The notes under the pieces are model-generated. The model did not search any database. It was not told the DNA's origin and saw only the letters and a list, made by a program, of their open reading frames with translations. A program made the position numbers and the translations under genes. Positions 32,177-40,224 of a stretch of DNA of 64,000 bases are shown one piece after another. This DNA comes from Cognatishimia sp. WU-CL00825 (lineage in GTDB: Bacteria > Pseudomonadota > Alphaproteobacteria > Rhodobacterales > Rhodobacteraceae), in contig NZ_BAABWX010000001.1 in assembly GCF_040364665.1 (NCBI RefSeq), positions 1,178,001 through 1,242,000 of the forward strand, written 5' to 3'. The stretch's first letter is position 1. Each line of letters starts with the position of its first letter.

Positions 32177-33325
32177 ATGTTGGGAAAAGCACCTCTTAAT
32201 CAAATTGAATTGTCCAATCTAACGACAACAATGTTTTCCGCTGCGATGGGCAACTCAAGTTGGAGCCACTTTCTGGCTGACTTGTCGGCCATATCTGGCG
32301 ACATTTGTACCCATATTTTTGGTTATGACACCGAAGCCGGGGTTACGATGGATTTATTGGCCCATGGCTATGATCCAGAATTCCTGAAAACCTATGACCA
32401 GCATTTTGCCTCTTTGAATGCCTGGGCAGATGGGTTTTCCAAACATCCAGCCGGGACCGTTGTAGATTGCGAACGCATGTGCACAACACAAAACTTGGTG
32501 AAAACTGAGTTCTACCATGACTGGTTACGGCCCCAAGAAGATATCATCCAGGGTGGAGGCGCACTGCTTTTCAAAAACGACACCCGCGTTTTTGCTTTAG
32601 GCGGCAATATTCGACTGAAGGATAGCGAAAAACTGAAATCCAATTGGCTGGCGATCGTCGGGCAACTTATCCCGCACATGCAGCAGGCCTTTGAAATCAC
32701 GCGCGCTCTAGAGGGCAAGAGAATTGACGCAGAGGTCATTGCAAACGAAGGCCTCAAATCTGTCCCTGGCATTATTCTCTTGTCAGAAATGGGACGTATC
32801 GTATTTGCAAACAACGTGGCGCAACAAATGCTGGCAGATGGCGCACCAGTCGCCTTTGATAATCACAATCATCTGACCTATGGCTCTGCAGACAGCCAAA
32901 CAATCTGTGACGTGGCGTCTTTGCGCGGCGCGCTAAATTTGTCATCACCCTCTTTCTCGGACCGGGTGACCGACAGCCGCACTGCAAAAAACTATGATTT
33001 GCGCTTTGTCAAATTATCGCCAGACGCAGGTGTCGCCTTCCCTTTTGACACCATGCTTGGCGTCCATTCCCACTGCACAATGCTGATCATAACCGAGGCA
33101 AAGCGCCCCTCAACGACAGAGACGCTAAAAGAATCATATGCTCTAACACCCGCCGAAGTCGCTGTCGCGATGTCTTTGGCACAGGGGTTTTCCAGCTCTG
33201 AAATAGCCGACCAAAGACAGGCCAGCATTCATACAGTGCGCCATCAGATCAAAGCCGCGATGGATAAACTATCGGTCCATCGACAGTCAGAATTGGTCTT
33301 AAAGGTCCTAAATCTAGAGCCCTAA
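32177..33325 (+). CDS. LuxR-family transcriptional regulator
   Basis: 382 residues. The C-terminal 60 residues are a GerE/LuxR helix-turn-helix: YALTPAEVAVAMSLAQGFSS, then EIADQRQASIHTVRHQIKAAMDKL, with the conserved TxxEAxV-like start. The N-terminal 300 residues have no acyl-homoserine-lactone or receiver signature I can see; they resemble the sensor part of the long LuxR regulators common in alphaproteobacteria (PAS-like segment around GIILLSEMGRIVFANNVAQQ). It is transcribed alone. Translation may depend on the G9 tract upstream. Confidence 0.8.
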   Translation: MLGKAPLNQIELSNLTTTMFSAAMGNSSWSHFLADLSAISGDICTHIFGYDTEAGVTMDLLAHGYDPEFLKTYDQHFASLNAWADGFSKHPAGTVVDCERMCTTQNLVKTEFYHDWLRPQEDIIQGGGALLFKNDTRVFALGGNIRLKDSEKLKSNWLAIVGQLIPHMQQAFEITRALEGKRIDAEVIANEGLKSVPGIILLSEMGRIVFANNVAQQMLADGAPVAFDNHNHLTYGSADSQTICDVASLRGALNLSSPSFSDRVTDSRTAKNYDLRFVKLSPDAGVAFPFDTMLGVHSHCTMLIITEAKRPSTTETLKESYALTPAEVAVAMSLAQGFSSSEIADQRQASIHTVRHQIKAAMDKLSVHRQSELVLKVLNLEP

Positions 33326-33334
33326 TTGGCTGAC

Positions 33335-33640
33335 TTAACGATCGATCTGATGCAGCGCCATGTCGAGCTCTTTACCCAGGCCGGAAAACCCCGCCGACCC
33401 GCCGCGCATCCAAATGATAAGCAACGGGGCCATCCTGATTTGCACCCACCTAAGTTGCGCGTCAGCCCCCTTCCGCGACCACCTTTCGCGCCTCCAAAAC
33501 CCACCACATTCGTCGGTGCATTCTGACAGCGCCTTCTCAATTGCCAGCACCATCTCCTCAGCGTTGTCCGGCATTGGGATTTTGGGGGCCGGCGTTCGAG
33601 CAACTCTGATCCCCGACAGAACCCGCTTCAATCTGGTCAA
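33335..33640 (-). CDS. Hypothetical protein
   Basis: Up to 101 residues, with a TTG as the first available start; an internal ATG (at MPDNAEEMVLAI) is an alternative. The sequence has plausible helices (NAEEMVLAIEKALSECTDE; LGKELDMALHQIDR) and lies 8 bases after the next gene on the same strand. No family recognised. It converges on the LuxR gene with 9 bases between them, and no terminator is visible in that gap. Confidence 0.4.
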   Translation of the reverse strand: MTRLKRVLSGIRVARTPAPKIPMPDNAEEMVLAIEKALSECTDECGGFWRRERWSRKGADAQLRWVQIRMAPLLIIWMRGGSAGFSGLGKELDMALHQIDR

Positions 33641-33648
33641 CGCACGGC

Positions 33649-33945
33649 TCAGCTTTCTTCTCCATGCAGCCTTGATTTCGCGGCCTGCTTTAACGCGTTC
33701 ACCAAGTCTGGGTTGTCACGTTTCCAGGTCAAATAGGCGTCATAAGCGGTCCGATTAACCGCAGCGCGTTCCGGTGTCGTAAGTCGCTTAAATTGATCAA
33801 CATCCATATTGGGTAGAAACTGTAGCTTGGTCTCTAGGTATAGTTCAGAACAGTGATGCATTTCTGCGGGCGTCAAAACCCTGCTTTCGGCCTCAACGGC
33901 ACACATAAAATAGGCAGTCACAAGGGCCAACGCTTCGGGTCCCAT
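33649..33945 (-). CDS. Hypothetical protein
   Basis: 98 residues from ATG 33945, fixed by an AGGAGGAAT ribosome site about nine bases upstream; a longer frame to 34032 is not needed. Soluble and helical, with LTPAEMHHCSELYLETKLQF and LTTPERAAVNRTAYDAYLTWK. Likely real on the strength of its ribosome site and composition; no family recognised. Confidence 0.65.
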   Translation of the reverse strand: MGPEALALVTAYFMCAVEAESRVLTPAEMHHCSELYLETKLQFLPNMDVDQFKRLTTPERAAVNRTAYDAYLTWKRDNPDLVNALKQAAKSRLHGEES

Positions 33946-34192
33946 CGGTAAATTCCTCCTCGCTTTTGACAATCTTGCCTTGGATTTGAAACGGCCAATT
34001 GAGCATCGCGTTTTGGCAAAGGATTTCATCACCCATTTGGGCTATAAGAGGCAGCCGAATGGTTTCGCCCGCACTTGACTTCCGCCAAGCTCGCAGGCTC
34101 TCACCATCCCGTGACTTCTGTGTCCAGCCCCTTGGCCCACAGCGCGTCTTGCCCCAAGTTAGGCGGAACAACGCACAAAGGACGGCGCGGCT

Positions 34193-35410
34193 ATGACGAC
34201 AGAACGCATTTCATTTACAGGCCATGGTGGTGAAAAACTGGCAGCAAGGCTTGACCTGCCTGACGGCCCGCATCTGGCAACTGTGCTCTTTGCCCATTGC
34301 TTCAGCTGTTCCAAAGACATTCCCGCCGCGCGCCGCATCGCTGGCCGTTTGGCTGCCATGGGCCTGGCGGTCATGCGGTTTGATTTCACCGGTCTTGGCC
34401 ATTCCGAAGGCGAATTCTCCAACACCACGTTTTCCTCTAATGTCGGCGACCTGCAGGCGGCGGCCGCCTATCTGACATCGCGTGGCATGGCCCCAGACAT
34501 GCTGATTGGCCACTCATTGGGTGGTGCCGCCGTGTTGCGGGCCGCCGGTGATCTGGACAGCGTACGCGCGGTTGTCACCCTGGGTGCGCCGTTTGATCCT
34601 GCGCATGTCACCCACAATTTTGATGGCGCATTGGAAACCATCCAAAGGGAAGGCCGCGCCCAGGTCAGCCTTGGGGGCCGACCCTTTGTGATCGCCAAAG
34701 AGTTTGTCGATGACGTTTCCGCACAGAATTTGGAACCGGTGATTGGCAATTTACAACGCGCCCTGCTGGTGATGCACGCCCCTATGGACACGGTTGTGGG
34801 CATCGAAAACGCCGCCTCGATTTTCACCGCGGCCAAACATCCCAAAAGCTTTGTCACCATGGATGACGCCGACCATCTGATCAGCCGCCCCGAAGACGCT
34901 GAATATGCCGCCGAAATCATCTCGGCCTGGGCGGCGCGGTATTTGCACCTGACGCCTCCTGCTCCGCCGATAGGGGCCCCCGAAGGGGTGGTGCGCGTGT
35001 CAGAGGCGGACGCAAATGGTTTTTTGCAGGATGTGAATGCTGGCCCCTTCCATCACACTTTGGCGGATGAACCACTGGCCTATGGAGGCACCAACAAAGG
35101 CATGACCCCTTATGGATTTCTGGCCTCTGGGCTGGGGTCCTGCACCTCGATGACCATCCGCATGTATGCCCGTCGCAAAGGCTGGCCGCTTGAACATGTT
35201 TGGGTGGATACCAGCCACAACAAAGTGCATGCCCAAGATGCCGCAACCGGATCTGGCGACCGGATCGACAGCTTTAAGCGCGTGATCCATTTGACCGGGG
35301 CGCTGGACCAAAGCCAACGCATGCGCTTGCTGGAAATTGCAGACCGCTGCCCGGTGCACCGAACGCTTGAAAAATCAAGCCATGTGATCACCGAACTGGC
35401 AGAGGCCTGA
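34193..35410 (+). CDS. Alpha/beta hydrolase fused to an OsmC domain
   Basis: 405 residues. Residues 1-250 form a hydrolase with nucleophile elbow IGHSLGGAA, a probable acid in HAPMDTVVG and the His in DDADHLISRP. Residues 270-405 are an OsmC/Ohr-like domain with the two reactive cysteines in GSCTSMTIRMYARRKG and IADRCPVHRTLE, which reduce organic hydroperoxides. The fusion is a known two-domain family in proteobacteria. There is no signal peptide. A role in detoxifying lipid or organic peroxides is likely but the hydrolase substrate is unknown. Confidence 0.85.
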   Translation: MTTERISFTGHGGEKLAARLDLPDGPHLATVLFAHCFSCSKDIPAARRIAGRLAAMGLAVMRFDFTGLGHSEGEFSNTTFSSNVGDLQAAAAYLTSRGMAPDMLIGHSLGGAAVLRAAGDLDSVRAVVTLGAPFDPAHVTHNFDGALETIQREGRAQVSLGGRPFVIAKEFVDDVSAQNLEPVIGNLQRALLVMHAPMDTVVGIENAASIFTAAKHPKSFVTMDDADHLISRPEDAEYAAEIISAWAARYLHLTPPAPPIGAPEGVVRVSEADANGFLQDVNAGPFHHTLADEPLAYGGTNKGMTPYGFLASGLGSCTSMTIRMYARRKGWPLEHVWVDTSHNKVHAQDAATGSGDRIDSFKRVIHLTGALDQSQRMRLLEIADRCPVHRTLEKSSHVITELAEA

Positions 35411-35441
35411 GGCAACCCTGTCTTGGCGATATAACGAAAAA

Positions 35442-35477
35442 GCGAGGGGCCAGCCCCTCGCGCTCCCCGGGGTATTT
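35442..35477. repeat. Palindromic repeat copy 2, intergenic
   Basis: GCGAGGGGC-CA-GCCCCTCGC (35442-35461) followed by GCTCCCCGGGGTATTTG. Related to the copy within nnr at 28982-29013. Placed 30 bases after the hydrolase-OsmC gene, where it may also serve as a transcript end. Confidence 0.6.
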
Positions 35478-35492
35478 GTTTCAAGCACAAAT

Positions 35493-35739
35493 CTAAGGCA
35501 GGGTTTTTACGCCCTCTGTGATGGCCCCGTTTGCGCTGACAAAGCGCAGTTTTCTGCCCTGTTCTGCCCCGTTTCTGCCAAGTCATAACAGGTCCAGAGA
35601 TCAGTGGGCGGCCACACGCTGCAATAGTGATCGCCGCGCGAATGTCGTCACCACTTAGGCTACGCCAGTCTTGGGCGGTCGCTGCGCTGGCCATAACCAT
35701 AAAACTAAGGACAAACGCCGCAGTTTTGGTCAACCTCAC
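35493..35739 (-). pseudogene. Decayed small exported protein gene
   Basis: Pieces of one protein are spread over different frames: a signal peptide and start of mature protein (TKTAAFVLSFMVMASAATAQ, then DWRSLSGDDIRAAIT), next WPPTDLWTCYDLAETGQN in a second frame, then KLRFVSANGAITEGVKTLP and a stop in a third. The order fits a small periplasmic protein seen elsewhere in the group (from memory), but the middle is missing and frames shift at least twice. The first part has only a GTG start (35739). Confidence 0.55.
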
Positions 35740-35802
35740 TTGTTCATTGAATGCGGTCAGTCTATACGGCCCCCAACCCCTGATAGAACACAAGGCTGTG
35801 AT

Positions 35803-37107
35803 ATGATCCCTCGCTATTCCCGTCCTGAAATGGTGGCCGTTTGGTCTCCTGAGACCAAATTCAAAATCTGGTATGAAATCGAGGCGCATGCCTGCGAAGC
35901 CATGGCAAATCTTGGTGTTATCCCGCGTGAAAACGCGGATGCGGTTTGGAAAGCCAAGGACGTTGAATTTGACGTGGCACGTATCGACGAGATCGAAGCC
36001 GTTACAAAACACGATGTTATCGCGTTTTTGACCCATCTTGCGGAACATGTTGGCTCGGAAGAAGCCCGCTTTGTGCACCAGGGCATGACATCTTCTGATG
36101 TTCTGGACACCTGCCTGAATGTGCAGCTTGTGCGCGCCGCAGATATTCTGATCAAAGACATGGACGGGCTGCTGGCTGCGCTGAAAAAACGCGCGCTAGA
36201 GCATAAAAACACCGTACGTGTGGGCCGCTCGCACGGCATCCATGCGGAACCCACCACCATGGGCCTGACTTTTGCGCGTTTCTATGCGGAAATGGATCGC
36301 AACATGGACCGGCTGAAAGCCGCACGCGCCGAAATCGCCACCGGTGCCATTTCCGGTGCGGTTGGCACATTTGCCAATATCGACCCTGCGGTTGAAGAAC
36401 ATGTATGTGCAGAGCTGGGCTTGTCCCCTGAGCCAATATCCACTCAGGTTATCCCACGGGATCGCCACGCAATGTTCTTTGCGGTTCTGGGGGTGATTGC
36501 CTCCTCGATCGAAAACGTCGCCATTGAAATCCGCCACATGCAGCGCACCGAAGTGCTGGAAGGTGCGGAGTTCTTCTCTATGGGTCAAAAAGGCTCTTCG
36601 GCGATGCCGCACAAAAAGAACCCGGTTCTGACAGAAAACCTGACGGGTCTGGCGCGTTTGGTGCGCATGTCGGTCATTCCGGCAATGGAGAATGTCGCGT
36701 TGTGGCACGAGCGGGATATTTCCCATTCATCCGTTGAACGCGCGATTGGACCAGATTCCTGTGTGACCCTAGATTTCGCATTGGCACGCCTGACCGGCGT
36801 GATCGACAAAATGCTGATCTTCCCGGACAACATGCTGGACAACATGAATAAATTCCCAGGCCTGGTGATGTCCCAGCGCGTTTTGCTGGCCCTGACCCAA
36901 GCTGGCGTGTCCCGCGAAGATGCTTATTCCATGGTGCAACGCAACGCATTGAAGGTCTGGGAAGAGCGCCTTGATTTCCGCACGCTTTTGCTGGCTGACA
37001 AAGACGTTGTCGCAGCTTTGGGTGAAGATGGCGTAAACGCGAAATTTGACATGGAATATCACACCAAACACGTTGATACGATTTTCAAACGGGTTTTTGG
37101 CGCATAA
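35803..37107 (+). CDS. purB: Adenylosuccinate lyase
   Basis: 434 residues, family length. The fumarase/aspartase signature SSAMPHKKNP with its catalytic loop serine is present, as are TSSDVLDTCLNVQL and RSHGIHAEPTTMG (catalytic His). The enzyme acts twice in purine synthesis, on SAICAR and on adenylosuccinate, releasing fumarate. ATG 35803 gives MIPRYSRPEM, the standard start of PurB; the longer frame upstream reads across the pseudogene. AAGG lies shortly upstream and a terminator follows. Confidence 0.96.
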   Translation: MIPRYSRPEMVAVWSPETKFKIWYEIEAHACEAMANLGVIPRENADAVWKAKDVEFDVARIDEIEAVTKHDVIAFLTHLAEHVGSEEARFVHQGMTSSDVLDTCLNVQLVRAADILIKDMDGLLAALKKRALEHKNTVRVGRSHGIHAEPTTMGLTFARFYAEMDRNMDRLKAARAEIATGAISGAVGTFANIDPAVEEHVCAELGLSPEPISTQVIPRDRHAMFFAVLGVIASSIENVAIEIRHMQRTEVLEGAEFFSMGQKGSSAMPHKKNPVLTENLTGLARLVRMSVIPAMENVALWHERDISHSSVERAIGPDSCVTLDFALARLTGVIDKMLIFPDNMLDNMNKFPGLVMSQRVLLALTQAGVSREDAYSMVQRNALKVWEERLDFRTLLLADKDVVAALGEDGVNAKFDMEYHTKHVDTIFKRVFGA

Positions 37108-37126
37108 ACCGTTTCAAATTTGACGT

Positions 37127-37161
37127 AAAAGGTCTGCCCATACCGGCAGGCCTTTTTTTTT
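37127..37161 (+). terminator. purB terminator
   Basis: AAAAGGTCTGCC pairs with GGCAGGCCTTTT (one G-U pair) around CATACC, followed by a run of nine or ten T. Twenty bases after the purB stop. Confidence 0.9.
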
Positions 37162-37219
37162 GTTTGGCAAATTTTCATCCTTGGCTGCAAGTCTGTCTCT
37201 GATCTGACGGAGCAACCGG

Positions 37220-38275
37220 ATGACCCAGCCACAAACGCTGACGCCAGCGCCAGACCCTGCCTTGACCCGCCGCCAGAAAGCCGCGGTCATTGTGCGTTTC
37301 CTTTTGAACGAAGGGGCCGAAGTTGCGATCGACCGGCTAAGCGACGACATGCAGGCCGATCTGGCTCAGATGATGGGATCGATGCGTTATGTGGATCGGG
37401 CAACCCTGTCAAATGTGATCGTCGAATTTGCGCAAGAGCTTGAAAGCATTGGGCTTTCATTTCCCAAGGGCATCAAAGAAGCGCTCAACAGCCTAGAGGG
37501 GAAGATCAGTCAGCACACCGCCGATCGCCTGAGGCACGAGGCTGGCGTGATCAAATTGGGCGACCCGTGGTCGCGCATTTGCGATCTTGATATTGAGACA
37601 TTGATCGCGATATTGCGCGCACAAAGCACCGAAGTTGCCGCCGTTATCCTTGCCAAGCTAGAGGTCACCAAAGCCGCCGAATTGCTGTCAAATCTGCCCG
37701 GCCCCGAAGCGCGGAGCATCACCTATGCGATTTCTCTGACCGACGCGGTGACTCCGCAGACTGTGACCCAGATCGGGATCGCAATTGCCAGCCAACTCGA
37801 CAAGGTCACGCCCCGCGCCTTTAGTGACGAACCGGTGGCACGCGTCGGTGCGATTTTGAATTTTTCGCCCGCCTCTACCCGCGAATCTTTGCTGATTGGA
37901 CTGACCGAAGATGACCAGCCGTTTGCTGATCAGGTGCGCAAAGCCATCTTTACCTATCCCGATATACCAGAGCGTATTCAGGAACGTGATGTGCCCAAAA
38001 TCATCCGAGAAGTGGATCAAGATGACCTGATAAGCGCCCTATGTTTTGGCACCGAAGGGCCCGAGGGCGCGACCAGCAGCTTCTTATTGTCCAATATGTC
38101 CAGCCGCATGGCAGATCAGCTGCGCGAGGAGGTAGCGGAGCGAGGCTCGATTTCTGAAAAAGATGGCGAAATGGCCTTTACCAAAGTGGTGATTGCGGTG
38201 CGTGCTCTACAGGCAAAAGGCGAGCTGAGCTTTATCCCACCCGCAGAAGAAGAAGATGCCACAGCTCATGCCTAA
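37220..38275 (+). CDS. fliG: FliG-like flagellar motor switch protein
   Basis: 351 residues with FliG-type segments: TRRQKAAVIVRFLLNEGAEV at the start, LGDPWSRICDLDIETLIAIL in the middle domain, EVAAVILAKLEVTKAAELLS (the armadillo-like EHPQ-region equivalent), and a C-terminal domain with LREEVAERGSI. FliG couples the rotor to MotA and sets rotation direction. It stands alone, with no other flagellar genes near. The EHPQ motif itself is not conserved and charged torque residues look reduced, so it may be a divergent paralogue. Confidence 0.8.
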   Translation: MTQPQTLTPAPDPALTRRQKAAVIVRFLLNEGAEVAIDRLSDDMQADLAQMMGSMRYVDRATLSNVIVEFAQELESIGLSFPKGIKEALNSLEGKISQHTADRLRHEAGVIKLGDPWSRICDLDIETLIAILRAQSTEVAAVILAKLEVTKAAELLSNLPGPEARSITYAISLTDAVTPQTVTQIGIAIASQLDKVTPRAFSDEPVARVGAILNFSPASTRESLLIGLTEDDQPFADQVRKAIFTYPDIPERIQERDVPKIIREVDQDDLISALCFGTEGPEGATSSFLLSNMSSRMADQLREEVAERGSISEKDGEMAFTKVVIAVRALQAKGELSFIPPAEEEDATAHA

Positions 38276-38356
38276 GCCAGTGCCAGCCCTGACCTGCCGC
38301 AGTCCACAGATTTGCTTGTAGGATCGTGCGGGGGCCAGTATGTCTGCTAAAAAAGC

Positions 38357-39286
38357 GTGATGAATATGGCCCAGAGCACCTCTTTCTCTAAGAACATAAG
38401 CGACTATGCGGTCAATTTGATGGCGCGGTCGGTGTTTGGTCTGTTCCTATCCCTGCCCTATGAAACCCGCATTCGCACCGCAGGTTGGGTGTTCTCCAAT
38501 ATCGTTGGCCCCCTAAGTGGCGCGCGCAAACGCATTCGCAAAAACCTTGCCATCGGCTGGCCCGACATGCCCAAAGATCAAGTCGAAGCGCTTTGCCGAT
38601 CTGTGCCCGGGCAATTTGGTCGCTCGATAATCGAAATCTATTCCGGGGCCGAATTTGCGGACCGGGTCAAAGACATCACCCCGCTTGGACCAGGGGTCGC
38701 GCATCTGGCCAAGGCGCGCGCAGAAAACCGCCCTATCATCTTTGTCACCGGCCATTTTGGCGGCTATGACGTGCCGCGCAGCTATTATTTGCACGATGGC
38801 ATGCCCATTGGTGGGCTCTATCGCGACATGGCCAACCCGTATTTCAACGCCCATTACGTCAAAGCGATGTGCACCCTGGCAGAACCCATGTTTCCCCGTG
38901 ATCGGCGCGGCATGGGCAAGATGATCAAATTCCTGAAATCCGGCGGCACCATCGCTTTGCTGACCGACCAGTATAATCACGAAGGTGAGTTGGTGACCTT
39001 TTTTGGCCAACCCACGCGCACCGCGATGTCAGCTGCCGAATTGGCATTGCGCTATGATGCTTTGCTGATGCCAATCTATACGATCCGCCAACCTGACGGC
39101 CTGAGCTTTGAAGTGCATCTGGAAGAACCGATTGCCCACAGCGATCCTGTCACCATGATGCAAAGCTACTATGACAGTCTTGAAAAACGTGTGCGGGCCA
39201 ACCCGGATCAATGGTTGTGGATCCACCGCCGCTGGCGCCCGGAACGCGACGGGGCGGCCCCAACAACCATCGACAGTGTTGTTTGA
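38357..39286 (+). CDS. LpxL/HtrB-family lipid A acyltransferase
   Basis: 309 residues. The HX4D catalytic motif is in VTGHFGGYDVPR (about residues 130-141), with GTIALLTDQYNHEGE further on and the C-terminal WLWIHRRWRPE that is typical of the family. These inner-membrane enzymes add a secondary acyl chain to lipid A from acyl-ACP. A hydrophobic N-terminus (MARSVFGLFLSLPYE) could anchor it. The start may be ATG 38357 or 38366. Whether the substrate is lipid A or another lipid (ornithine lipids, for example) cannot be told. Confidence 0.85.
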   Translation: MMNMAQSTSFSKNISDYAVNLMARSVFGLFLSLPYETRIRTAGWVFSNIVGPLSGARKRIRKNLAIGWPDMPKDQVEALCRSVPGQFGRSIIEIYSGAEFADRVKDITPLGPGVAHLAKARAENRPIIFVTGHFGGYDVPRSYYLHDGMPIGGLYRDMANPYFNAHYVKAMCTLAEPMFPRDRRGMGKMIKFLKSGGTIALLTDQYNHEGELVTFFGQPTRTAMSAAELALRYDALLMPIYTIRQPDGLSFEVHLEEPIAHSDPVTMMQSYYDSLEKRVRANPDQWLWIHRRWRPERDGAAPTTIDSVV

Positions 39287-39301
39287 AAACCGCGGTTACC
39301 T

Positions 39302-40015
39302 TTACCTAAGAAGTGCTGCCGCCACGATCCGGCCAAAACCTTTGCGCTGCACCAAAACCACCACCGCCGAGTCGCCTTTTACTTTGGTTTTCATAGTTTT
39401 GGCGCGGCGTGTGTTCCACTCGCCTATAGTGTCCCATGAGGTCACGATATTGGTATAGGTTAACGTGCGTCCCGCATTTTCACCGCGTTTGATGTTGCGA
39501 ATTTCTTCTTTTGTATACCGCACGACCTGCACCGTCATGGGCACATCCAGCGCCTCTTGTGCTTGTAAGGCAATGGTCAAACGGTCGCCCTTGCGGCTGA
39601 TGTCCAAATCAATGCCAGCATCCAATCCCGCATGGGCGTTCAGATGCGCTTTGACATCGCGTGGAACGTTGCCAACCACATGATCCAACCCGCCGATCAC
39701 CATTTGCGGCGTATAAATAGAACGTTTGCCCGCCGCCTTGGCATAGTTGCGCTGTCGCTTGGTATAGGCCGGGTCTGCAAAGTCATCTTTCCAGCCGATG
39801 TAATCCCAGTAATCCACATGCAACGCCAGCGCGATCACATCGTCCCGATTGGCCAATTCCCTGTTGAAATACGCATCTGCGGGCGGGCAACTGCTGCACC
39901 CCTGCGAGGTATATAATTCCACAACAACCGGATGTTCAGCCGCCATGACCGGCAGGGCTATTCCGCTTAATGTGCCCAGCATTGCCGCGGCGATCATACG
40001 TGTGATTCGGATCAT
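39302..40015 (-). CDS. DUF1223 secreted thioredoxin-like protein
   Basis: 237 residues with a signal peptide (AAAMLGTLSGIALPVMAAEH). The family motif ELYTSQGCSSCPPADAYF gives a CxxC pair in a thioredoxin-like fold, and HVDYWDYIGWKDDFADPAYT is the second DUF1223 signature. It should be periplasmic and redox-active; partners are unknown. It is divergent from acnA and convergent with the acyltransferase gene, with 15 bases between their stops. Confidence 0.88.
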   Translation of the reverse strand: MIRITRMIAAAMLGTLSGIALPVMAAEHPVVVELYTSQGCSSCPPADAYFNRELANRDDVIALALHVDYWDYIGWKDDFADPAYTKRQRNYAKAAGKRSIYTPQMVIGGLDHVVGNVPRDVKAHLNAHAGLDAGIDLDISRKGDRLTIALQAQEALDVPMTVQVVRYTKEEIRNIKRGENAGRTLTYTNIVTSWDTIGEWNTRRAKTMKTKVKGDSAVVVLVQRKGFGRIVAAALLR

Positions 40016-40224
40016 TCTCTCTGTATCCTTTGCAAGGCGTTATCCAAATCAATACGGGCTTGTGTGGTAAAACGCCAATCAACCATTTGCGAGATTCGTT
40101 CCATTCCGCGAAATATTGTGTGCAATGGTATACAATTTACGCCTTCCCCCCTTGATCCAAAGGCCAACTTAGGTCAAAAGCACCCCAGCGACACCCAATT
40201 TTCTTGATAAGAGGGAGGCCAAAC
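40016..40224 (+). promoter_or_regulatory. acnA / DUF1223 divergent promoter region
   Basis: 209 bases. TATACAATTT near 40131 is a possible -10 region for acnA, and GAGGGAGG at 40211-40218 is its ribosome site. No longer repeat or gene seen. Confidence 0.4.

Noticed and set aside
33893..34171. 92-codon minus-strand frame
   Set aside because: Overlaps a better-supported gene with a strong ribosome site and has no site of its own.
35110..36078. 322-codon minus-strand frame across the OsmC domain, the gap and purB
   Set aside because: Shadow of two strong plus-strand genes; only its middle (signal peptide of the pseudogene) has meaning.
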